Below, piece after piece: positions 1 through 8,030 of a stretch of DNA of 64,000 bases (position 1 is the stretch's first letter; the number at the start of each line of letters is the position of its first letter). A program made the translations under genes and the position numbers. The stretch comes from Sphingobacteriales bacterium (GTDB lineage Bacteria; Bacteroidota; Bacteroidia; AKYH767-A; OLB10): contig JAJTFW010000002.1 of NCBI GenBank assembly GCA_021299095.1, positions 61,503 through 125,502 on the forward strand. The letters are read 5' to 3'. The notes below the pieces were generated by a model. The model was given only the letters and a program-made list of their open reading frames with translations. It was not told the origin of the DNA and did no database searches.

Positions 1-206
1 ACCACCTTGACCTTATCAAAAGGCGTCCGATCAAAAGCGGCAAAGATGCGTGGCCCAGGAGGATAGATACACTCGCCACGGGCCCGCTCAGTCTTTAAAA
101 AAGCGACCAGTGCCGCAAACGATGGGGATTGAAATGCCTCGTACAATGCTGTTTTCCAAGAAGATTCAATCCGGATTTCGTCTTTAAGTTGGTCCAATGC
201 ATTCAT
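1..206 (-). CDS. ung: Uracil-DNA glycosylase, N-terminal part (runs off the window start)
   Basis: Reverse-strand translation from the ATG at 206: MNALDQLKDEIRIESSWKTALYEAFQSPSFAALVAFLKTERARGECIYPPGPRIFAAFDRTPFDKVKVV; the IYPPGPxIFAAFxxTPFDKVKVV motif is typical of family 1 UDGs. Confidence 0.9.
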   Translation of the reverse strand, partial: MNALDQLKDEIRIESSWKTALYEAFQSPSFAALVAFLKTERARGECIYPPGPRIFAAFDRTPFDKVKV

Positions 207-322
207 TTTTCCGAAAATACAGCAGGATTGGCTTGGTTGTGAACACTCATCGGCTTTTCGTGAATAAAAAACCAGTTCCGCTGAGCGGTAAAATTTCTTT
301 ACTTTGTTCCCGTTCAATAGCC

Positions 323-457
323 ATGTATACAATGCGTAACGTCTCCCTCCTGATTGTCCTTGCAAGCATCGCTCTGGCCGTTTCTTCCTGCAAGCCCCGT
401 GAAAAATGCCCCGCATACGGACATGTACAGGTCACAGAGCAGCAAAGCGCTTCCTGA
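323..457 (+). CDS. Small predicted lipoprotein (about 44 aa) with CPAYG motif
   Basis: MYTMRNVSLLIVLASIALAVSSCKPREKCPAYGHVQVTEQQSAS: lipoprotein signal peptide (AVSSC) and short tail; followed by a hairpin terminator. Confidence 0.6.
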   Translation: MYTMRNVSLLIVLASIALAVSSCKPREKCPAYGHVQVTEQQSAS

Positions 458-480
458 TACGCATCAGCCCTTCACGCTAC

Positions 481-509
481 AAACCGGCCGCGAGCCGGTT
501 TTCTCGTTT
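481..509 (+). terminator. Rho-independent-like terminator
   Basis: Stem aaccggc / gccggtt followed by ttctcgttt. Confidence 0.6.
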
Positions 510-519
510 AGAATCCGGC

Positions 520-550
520 TTGTTTCCACGAGCTTGAGTCCGTACTTTTG
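520..550 (+). promoter_or_regulatory. Bacteroidota sigma-ABfr-type promoter for the M-box/mgtE transcript
   Basis: TTG (520-522), 20-nt spacer, TACTTTTG (543-550), matching TTG-N19-21-TAnnTTTG. Confidence 0.65.
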
Positions 551-565
551 CCGGGCCATTGACAG

Positions 566-727
566 TAAGCTTGTTAGGTGAGGTTACTGAATGAACATAG
601 GCTGCTGCCCGGAAATGTCGAGAGACGCCAATGGGTAGAACAGGCGTAGTCGGATCAAGGCTTCGCATAAGGCAGCTTTCCGCTAAGGCGGAATAAGTCA
701 TTCTGAACTGAAGCTCAACGTGGAGCA
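566..727 (+). ncRNA. M-box (ykoK leader) Mg2+ riboswitch aptamer
   Basis: Contains the conserved blocks cTTgTTAGGTGAGGtt..., GCTGCTGCCCggaaAtGTCgAgAGACGCCAATGGGT, ...GcATAAGGc..., ...ctGAAGCTC; lies directly upstream of mgtE. Confidence 0.92.
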
Positions 728-818
728 CTGATTCCGTTCCCGGCGGCCCCGTAGTCAACACCGACTGCCACACCCGACGGCTCTGCCTGGCTTACGGGGA
801 AAATTCTCCGAACGGAAA

Positions 819-2198
819 ATGGAAATCGAAGTAGAAAAGCCCCTCATTTTCGCCCTGATTGATCAAGGCGAAAAAAACCAGTTGGCGGAACGTTTGGAAA
901 CGTGGCTGCCGGCTGAACTTGCGGAGCTTTGTGCCGATTTATCGACCCAGGAGCAGGCGCTCGTTTTTTCGCTCATCGACCGGGAACAAGCCTACCAGAC
1001 CTTCGAGCTTCTCGACCTGAATGCCCAGGTGCTATTGCTTGATGCCCTGCGCAACCGACAGGTTCAGTTGATTTTGAACGATATGTCGGCCGATAACCGG
1101 ACGGCGCTGCTCGAACAACTCGACTCTGAGCAATTGAATAAGTTGCTCAAACTACTAACCCAAAAGGAACGCAGGGTCGCGCTTTCATTGCTTGGCTATC
1201 CCGAAGATTCAATCGGACGTTTGATGACTCCCGATTACATCGCTGTAAATCAGGATTGGACTGTCCGTGAAGTACTCGATTACATTCGAAGAGTGGGTGA
1301 GAAAAGCGAGACCCTGGATGTGATTTACATAGTTGATGACATGGGATATCTCATGGACGACATCAACATTGGCGATATTCTTCTTGCCGACGATGATCAG
1401 CCGGTGAAGGAACTTCTCGATGGAAAATTCACCTCCCTGCTCGTAACCGCCGACGAAGAGGTGGCCGTAAATGCATTCTCGAATACAACCCGCGTAGCTG
1501 TACCGGTAACCGATGCCGGTGGCCTGCTGCTAGGAATCATCACCGTTGATGACGTACTGGATCTTGCTAAGAAGGAAGACACGGAGGATATTCAAAAAAT
1601 CGGTGCTGTGGAAGCGCTAGAGGACCCCTACATGGATGTCGGCTTGGGAGAAATGTTACGAAAACGCGCACCCTGGCTCGTCGTTCTCTTTATCGGCGAA
1701 TTGTTCACTGCGTCGGCCATGGGATTTTTCGAGAACGAAATCGCAAAAGCCGTAGTACTGGCTTTATTCATACCGCTTATTGTTTCAAGCGGAGGCAACA
1801 GCGGTTCTCAGGCCTCCACACTCATCATACGTGCCCTTGCGCTCGGCGAAATCACGATTGGGGACTGGTGGAAAATCATGCGCCGTGAGATCATCACCGG
1901 AGCACTGCTCGGACTAATCCTGGGCTTACTTGGTTTTGTCCGCGTAGGAGTCTGGAATGTATTTACCGAGCTATACGGCCAACATTGGCTGCCCATTGGC
2001 CTAACCATTGGACTCTCAGTAGCCTTTGTCGTTTTGTGGGGAACGGTGATGGGCTCAATGATGCCCCTCCTACTCAAAAGACTTGGGGCCGATCCCGCTA
2101 CTTCATCCGCTCCGTTCATTGCAACACTTGTTGATGTAACCGGACTTATCATTTACTTCAGTATCGCCGCACTTTTGTTGACCGGCTCGCTGCTTTGA
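819..2198 (+). CDS. mgtE: Magnesium transporter MgtE
   Basis: 459 aa; MgtE N-terminal domain, CBS pair, C-terminal TM domain with VVLALFIPLIVSSGGNSGSQASTLIIRALALGEI. Confidence 0.95.
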   Translation: MEIEVEKPLIFALIDQGEKNQLAERLETWLPAELAELCADLSTQEQALVFSLIDREQAYQTFELLDLNAQVLLLDALRNRQVQLILNDMSADNRTALLEQLDSEQLNKLLKLLTQKERRVALSLLGYPEDSIGRLMTPDYIAVNQDWTVREVLDYIRRVGEKSETLDVIYIVDDMGYLMDDINIGDILLADDDQPVKELLDGKFTSLLVTADEEVAVNAFSNTTRVAVPVTDAGGLLLGIITVDDVLDLAKKEDTEDIQKIGAVEALEDPYMDVGLGEMLRKRAPWLVVLFIGELFTASAMGFFENEIAKAVVLALFIPLIVSSGGNSGSQASTLIIRALALGEITIGDWWKIMRREIITGALLGLILGLLGFVRVGVWNVFTELYGQHWLPIGLTIGLSVAFVVLWGTVMGSMMPLLLKRLGADPATSSAPFIATLVDVTGLIIYFSIAALLLTGSLL

Positions 2199-3154
2199 CC
2201 GACATGGCTGTAAAGGTTCTGCTCGTTGATTCAGTTCACGCTTGTTTCAATCACTTGATGGAGGCAGAGGGCATCGAGGTTGTTGACGGCACCAGTTGGA
2301 CCAAAGAAGAAATCATTAAGACAAGTGCTGATTTTGCAGGACTGGTGATTCGAAGCCGCTTCCAAATAGACGAGGCATTTCTGGTTTCCTGTCCTACGCT
2401 CAAGGTAATTGGCCGTGCAGGAGCAGGTATGGAAAACATCGATGTAGATCGTGCAAGCCAGCTTGGAATAGCCTGTATCAATACTCCGGAAGGAAACCGA
2501 GATGCGGTTGCTGAACACGCACTGGGGATGCTACTCCTGCTAACCAACAAACTCCGAACCGCTGATGCAGAGGTACGCAAAGGCATATGGCGACGCGAAG
2601 AGAATCGCGGAACCGAACTGATGCAAAAGACCATCGGCATTCTGGGATTCGGAAACATGGGCGGTGCTTTTGCACAACGATTGCAAGGATTCGGTGTACG
2701 TATTTTGGCGTTGGACCCATATATCACCATCGACAAGGAGCGGTATCCATATGTTGAGCAATGTGACGCTGACTACTTTTATGATTCCTGTGATGTCGTC
2801 AGCCTTCACCTGCCACTGACAGAAGTCACATATCATCTTGCCGATTCAGCGTGGTTCGCACGCTTTCGCAAACCGATTTGGCTGATCAATACGGCGAGAG
2901 GAAAAAATGTAGATACGGAGGCACTTGCAAACGCCCTACAGCAGGGAAAAGTACTTGGGGCTGGACTTGATGTTTTAGAAGCCGAATCCGTTAGTTTCGA
3001 GCAGGTCGAATCCGGCAATCGGTCTTCAAGTATGGATTTCTTACTGCAATCCGACAACGTGATTCTCACACCGCATGTAGCTGGATGGAGCTACGAGTCG
3101 CACGTAAAAATTTCCGAATTTCTTTTCCAGAAAATGCTACCCTACTTGCGTTGA
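2195..3154 (+). CDS. D-2-hydroxyacid / D-3-phosphoglycerate dehydrogenase family
   Basis: 319 aa; NAD-binding motif GILGFGNMGGAFAQRL and LPLT...INTARG...DVLE...LTPHVAG. Confidence 0.88.
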   Translation: MTDMAVKVLLVDSVHACFNHLMEAEGIEVVDGTSWTKEEIIKTSADFAGLVIRSRFQIDEAFLVSCPTLKVIGRAGAGMENIDVDRASQLGIACINTPEGNRDAVAEHALGMLLLLTNKLRTADAEVRKGIWRREENRGTELMQKTIGILGFGNMGGAFAQRLQGFGVRILALDPYITIDKERYPYVEQCDADYFYDSCDVVSLHLPLTEVTYHLADSAWFARFRKPIWLINTARGKNVDTEALANALQQGKVLGAGLDVLEAESVSFEQVESGNRSSSMDFLLQSDNVILTPHVAGWSYESHVKISEFLFQKMLPYLR

Positions 3155-5586
3155 ACTGCAGGTAGAAATCGCAGTCGAGCTTTCGATTCAGCTTCGACTT
3201 CACTCCATATCATGCGCTGCACCCTGCGCCTGCCCGTGTTGTACAGTATGGCCTGATCATCGTAATGCGCGCTATTCACATGCGCCGACTGGCCTGTCGG
3301 CAAAACATTTAGCGCGTGAAATGGCTTGGAAAAGTCAATCGTTGTACGCATCGCTGCACCGTATTTGGTACGGTAAACCCCGGTTTCGTTCAGATCAAAG
3401 CCCATCTGACACAGGACCTCAGGGCCACCCGGTGCAGGGAATGGCCCAACATTGAACAGGTGATTCAAAGGAGCCTGCTCACCCACCGGATGTTTGTGTT
3501 CCAGTAAATGAACGCGACTCCATGTCCAGGTTTCCATGTCAGGGCCCAGCTGGGCGTAAAGCTCTTGCAAGGTCTTGTCGACAGCTTGTTCAAAAACGGT
3601 CAAACGCGACTCAAAGACCTCGTCGGTGCGCACATCATTCCACCAATCACTGCTATCGTTCAGCACGAGAGGCAGTGTACTTACTTTAACAACGTGTGTA
3701 GACAAAAACCGGGCAAAATGCTCATCACCCATTTCATCCGATAATGCACCATGAAAAATATGATAGAGCAATTTGTAGTACAAAACCGGCGCCTTGTCAT
3801 TAAGCCCATGCGAACCATCCCAAGTACGCAAAATGGAAGTGAATTTCTTTCTGGCTTCGGTAGCATCTAGAAAGGACTTGGGCAAAGCGTCAAGAACAAC
3901 TCCGGCGACGCGAGGGGTGACCGGGGAGCGATGATCGTTTTGCCAGGCTACCGACTCACCAATGCCAATTTTTGACACGGAAGTCTCTAGCTCACGGATT
4001 CGCAACGCGCGATCCTCTGGAGTATAGTAACCCGGATACAGTTCACTACCTGGTGAAGCCGAAGGCTGGTTGTTGGCATTATACACAATTCCGACTTCCG
4101 GATCCACATTGAATGGATTCTCTGTAAATGGCAAAAAACCGAGAGGATGTGTATTGGTATCAGATGCATCCTGCAGTATGACTGGGTCAACTCCTGGATT
4201 GCGCTTCAGGAGTTTTGCAGCAGCCCACCAAGCTATATGCCCGCTTGAATCACCGTACAAAACATTGATACCGGGTGAAATGATTTCCGATACAGCCGAT
4301 TCAAATTCAGCCATATTTTGGCTTTTACCCATCCGGTGGGTTACTTGCAATAGATTCGACGGGAATTTCAACTGCGTCCAAAACACTGAAACGGGCTTGT
4401 TGGTAACAGCCTTCCACTCGGGCATAACATCCTGGACCAAAGGACCACGCGCTGTTTCCCTGACCAACAAGCGGATATCAGAAGAATCTTTTACGCGTAT
4501 GACTTCTTCCCGTGAATCGAACAACATGCTCGTATTTCCGACCATGTATCTAGAAGAATCTGCAGGAAACACTTCCTCTGAATAAAAATCCATGTCGTCA
4601 TTCTCCATCATGGTTAACCCCCAGGCCTTACCGGCATCATGACCGATTGCAGCAAATGGAAAGCCTGCCAAGTAGAGTCCGTAAAGGTTGAATCCAGGAT
4701 ACCGAAGATTAGCCTCATACCAAACTGAAGGCTGGCCGAAACCAATGTGGGTATCATTACCCAACAAGACCTTGCCGCTGGCAGATCGCTTAGGCGAAAC
4801 CACCCAACCGTTGCTTCCCTTCAATGGTGGTACAGGTATTTTACTCAACTCCGAGGCAAGTGACCAATCAATTGACTGACCGGATAATGAAACAGATCGA
4901 TTCCCAACCGGAATCGTCAGGCTTCCGGGCACAGTTGCATGAGCCAAATCACGGTAGTACGGTTCGCCCATCCGATATCGTATATAACTCATCACAGGAT
5001 CAGTGCGGACTGCCATTGAAAAATTAAAGGCCAGGTATTCGCTAGTCAGATACAAATCAGTGGCCGTGAATTTTGATACAGAAATATCCATCAAGGTGAA
5101 CTCGACCGGTAATACCCCTTCATCAATAAACGCATTGATTCCATTCAAATACGCCAGTGCTGCACGTTGGTAGGGTAATGAATCACTCGACAGATACAAA
5201 GCAGCACTCTCCTCCGCATGCCGTCCAAGGCCAAGCGTTCTGAAAAAAGCATCGATACGCACAAAGTCAGCACCAAGAATCTCCGACAATCGCCCCGAAG
5301 CCACTCGTCGGGTGAGTTCCATTTGAAAAAGTCGGTCACGGGCCTGCACATAACCCAATGCAAAATAGGCATCCGCCTCTGACTTCGCATCAATATGCGG
5401 AACACCATAAGCATCGAATAACACATCAACAGGTGCCGACAAGGAAGGATGGACAACCGAATCGTTATCCGGGGGCACAACCCGTTCAAGCCACAAGAAT
5501 GTAGCCAGAGATCCGGCACCCAAAATGGCTGCCAAAACCAGGGCGACCTTCAACAAGACTCTCCGGACGGGTGATTTTCGCACCAT
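3142..5586 (-). CDS. Penicillin acylase family protein (Ntn hydrolase)
   Basis: 814 aa; KGSNGWVVSPKRSASGKVLLGNDTHIGFGQPSVWYEANL autoprocessing-site region; C-terminal PTGQSAHVNSAHYDDQ. Confidence 0.9.
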   Translation of the reverse strand: MVRKSPVRRVLLKVALVLAAILGAGSLATFLWLERVVPPDNDSVVHPSLSAPVDVLFDAYGVPHIDAKSEADAYFALGYVQARDRLFQMELTRRVASGRLSEILGADFVRIDAFFRTLGLGRHAEESAALYLSSDSLPYQRAALAYLNGINAFIDEGVLPVEFTLMDISVSKFTATDLYLTSEYLAFNFSMAVRTDPVMSYIRYRMGEPYYRDLAHATVPGSLTIPVGNRSVSLSGQSIDWSLASELSKIPVPPLKGSNGWVVSPKRSASGKVLLGNDTHIGFGQPSVWYEANLRYPGFNLYGLYLAGFPFAAIGHDAGKAWGLTMMENDDMDFYSEEVFPADSSRYMVGNTSMLFDSREEVIRVKDSSDIRLLVRETARGPLVQDVMPEWKAVTNKPVSVFWTQLKFPSNLLQVTHRMGKSQNMAEFESAVSEIISPGINVLYGDSSGHIAWWAAAKLLKRNPGVDPVILQDASDTNTHPLGFLPFTENPFNVDPEVGIVYNANNQPSASPGSELYPGYYTPEDRALRIRELETSVSKIGIGESVAWQNDHRSPVTPRVAGVVLDALPKSFLDATEARKKFTSILRTWDGSHGLNDKAPVLYYKLLYHIFHGALSDEMGDEHFARFLSTHVVKVSTLPLVLNDSSDWWNDVRTDEVFESRLTVFEQAVDKTLQELYAQLGPDMETWTWSRVHLLEHKHPVGEQAPLNHLFNVGPFPAPGGPEVLCQMGFDLNETGVYRTKYGAAMRTTIDFSKPFHALNVLPTGQSAHVNSAHYDDQAILYNTGRRRVQRMIWSEVEAESKARLRFLPAVQRK

Positions 5587-5590
5587 CTGA

Positions 5591-7825
5591 TCAACGATTC
5601 ACCACCAACATGGCAGAGGCGGTGTATCCAGCGCCAATAAGGCGGACGGTATACAACCCTGATGCAACACCCTCCAGCGACAGTTCAAACGGGACACCGG
5701 AACCGGAGTTCGACAAATTGTCCTTAAAAACAATACGGCCCGTTGCATCCGAAATAACAACCAATGCATTTCCGGGCATTTCCCTGGATGGAGCAAGTGT
5801 AAGTCGATTGGATGCAGGGTTCGGAGCAAGACGAAGCCCTACTGGGCCAGATAGATCGTCCAATCCGATAATCGTATTGATGGAGAAATTCACGTCGGAA
5901 ATATCAAAAAACACATTGCCTCCTCCACGCACCATGATGCGGGCAGTAGACGTATTGACGCCGGGTACATTGATCAAAGCCGATCCGGTGTTGGGTAAAC
6001 CCGCTGCAACCAAATAAGGATACGTAAAGCCACCATCAATCGACAAAAACACCTCTACTTGGGATGTGTTGATTGGAGCGGTATCGGTTCCTGCTACATT
6101 CCATGTAATAAGTTCCTGAGTGTTACCGGTCCAGGAAACGGCCGTGTTCGGTACGGTTACTTGAAATGGAACCCCAGTGTATACTGCATCGATTGTTACC
6201 GAAACATCCTCATACGTCACACCACCGCCTCCGGCACGGTTGTCCCTTGCCGTTAGGCGAAAATGCAATGAACGGGTGTATGCAGGCAATCGCTCACCGA
6301 TAGAGTTGGAATTGTTGACTAACGCACTCAACTTGGGGAAATACCGCTGTTGATTCAAGGTCGGATTGAACGACCTGAAAAGCGGGGCATTGCCAACTGG
6401 AAATGCCGGAGAACCTGAGGGGCCCAAATCATATTGTTCCCAACAGTAATATACAGAATCCCCGTCGGGATCGGCTGCATTTCCTGAGAGGACAAATGGG
6501 GTGTTGCAGGGAATGACATGGTCACCTCCGGTTGAAAGGATTATGGGAGGATTGTTTCCAGTGGGTGTACTCACGGGACATATTCCTCCCGTAGAGGTTG
6601 TAATGTAGTCCAACACCTCATCGAAACTGGCCGTATGGAAGTATGGGTCACTGAAATTCTGTGTGTTCTGGCCGGTGCAAAGGCCTGCATAGGCCATAAT
6701 GGTGGTACCACTCCCCGGCTCATAAGCGGTCTGTACGTTAATGTTACCCGAACAACCTCCTGTGTTTCCATTGAAGGTATGGTTGGCACCAAACTGATGA
6801 CCCATTTCGTGAGCCACATAATCGATATCGAAGGGATCGTTTACCGGCGATGCGGATCCGGTCACACCTCGTGCCTTTTGGGAGGGTGAGCACACAACCC
6901 CCAAGCCGGCAATTCCACCACCGCCTGTACTAAACACATGGCCGATTTCATAAAACCCATTGCCGATGTACAAGGCGATTGTTTGCTGATTCTGCGTCAG
7001 CATCGTTCCTCCACTGTTGTTTGTGTAAGGATCTGTAGCAGGATCAAGAAAAATTATGGTGTCGTTGTTGGGAACGAGCGTCATGCGCACACTGAACTCC
7101 TTTTCGTAAACACCTGTAACGCGATTCAAACTAGTGACAATGGCTGACAATGCTGTAGGCTTTGTACCGCCGTGAAATGAAGCATACTCACCAGTACAGG
7201 CAATTGCAGTCCGGTATGTACGCAGGGTGATTCCGTTCGAACGGAGAACAGATGGTGATTGCTTCGAGTCTGATTTCACCTCAATAGGACGGGACTCACC
7301 AGCAACAAAACCGCATGAGACAGCAGCACCATCTGGGATGGCATGACGGCGATAATACACCTGCACATAATCCGGAACCGTACGATGCCAGGGATCAATG
7401 AACACATCACCCTCAGGATCCAGTACCATGGCATGAAAACCCTGATAAGTCAGATCGAGGTGAATACTTGCACCCGGACGAAGCGGATCGGTTCCAGAAA
7501 AGGTGTGAATCCTGGGATAACGACTTTGCAACTCTACCGGCACAATCGGAGTGCGAGAAATCTCAAACTTCCTGAAGGTACCATCTGGCATGGGGAAATA
7601 TACCGGGAGCACACCAGCACCTTCCACAGGGGCTGTGGTCAGCTGAGCCTCCAGTTGAAGCAGATTAATACGGTACACAATGGAGGCACTGGTAGCTATA
7701 TCTGGGTCGGTAAAAGCCTTAGGAGTGGAGCGGGGAACTTCTGTCCAAATGACATCGGCGAATATTGGTAAGGACGAGGCAAACGAGGCCATTACAGCCA
7801 ATACGAATACGACACGGTTTTTCAT
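5591..7825 (-). CDS. Secreted reprolysin-like metallopeptidase with T9SS C-terminal domain
   Basis: Zinc motif HEMGHQFGANH (HExxHxxGxxH), signal peptide from M at 7825, C-terminal LAPNPASNRLTL...GLYTVRLIGAGYTASAMLVVNR. Confidence 0.88.
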   Translation of the reverse strand: MKNRVVFVLAVMASFASSLPIFADVIWTEVPRSTPKAFTDPDIATSASIVYRINLLQLEAQLTTAPVEGAGVLPVYFPMPDGTFRKFEISRTPIVPVELQSRYPRIHTFSGTDPLRPGASIHLDLTYQGFHAMVLDPEGDVFIDPWHRTVPDYVQVYYRRHAIPDGAAVSCGFVAGESRPIEVKSDSKQSPSVLRSNGITLRTYRTAIACTGEYASFHGGTKPTALSAIVTSLNRVTGVYEKEFSVRMTLVPNNDTIIFLDPATDPYTNNSGGTMLTQNQQTIALYIGNGFYEIGHVFSTGGGGIAGLGVVCSPSQKARGVTGSASPVNDPFDIDYVAHEMGHQFGANHTFNGNTGGCSGNINVQTAYEPGSGTTIMAYAGLCTGQNTQNFSDPYFHTASFDEVLDYITTSTGGICPVSTPTGNNPPIILSTGGDHVIPCNTPFVLSGNAADPDGDSVYYCWEQYDLGPSGSPAFPVGNAPLFRSFNPTLNQQRYFPKLSALVNNSNSIGERLPAYTRSLHFRLTARDNRAGGGGVTYEDVSVTIDAVYTGVPFQVTVPNTAVSWTGNTQELITWNVAGTDTAPINTSQVEVFLSIDGGFTYPYLVAAGLPNTGSALINVPGVNTSTARIMVRGGGNVFFDISDVNFSINTIIGLDDLSGPVGLRLAPNPASNRLTLAPSREMPGNALVVISDATGRIVFKDNLSNSGSGVPFELSLEGVASGLYTVRLIGAGYTASAMLVVNR

Positions 7826-7883
7826 GATTTGAATCTCAAGGACCTGATTATTTGACAAATGTAAAAACAATGCAGGTGGGACA

Positions 7884-7913
7884 TTGGTTTCAAAACAGAA
7901 CGCTCTATTTTAG
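7884..7913 (+). promoter_or_regulatory. Candidate Bacteroidota-type promoter for the TPP riboswitch transcript
   Basis: TTG (7884-7886), 19-nt spacer, TATTTTAG (7906-7913; one mismatch to TAnnTTTG). Confidence 0.45.
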
Positions 7914-7919
7914 CCGAGT

Positions 7920-7990
7920 CACTGGGGTGCCCGACAGGGCTGAGATCATACCCATCGAACCTGAACCGGGTTATGCCGGCGTAGGAAGTG
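7920..7990 (+). ncRNA. TPP (thi element) riboswitch
   Basis: cACTGGGGTGCCCgacaGGGCTGAGATcataCCCatcGAACCTGAACCGGGTTATGCCGGCGTAGGAAGTG; P1 CACT/AGTG closes. Confidence 0.96.
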
Positions 7991-8030
7991 TATCGATGCA
8001 GTCTTTTCGCACCCCGCAACAACTGCACCC

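Noticed and set aside
477-773. 98-aa minus-strand ORF
   Set aside because: It is antisense to the terminator, promoter and M-box riboswitch; the RNA assignment explains the sequence.
2251-2736. 161-aa minus-strand ORF
   Set aside because: Shadow ORF inside the serA-like dehydrogenase.
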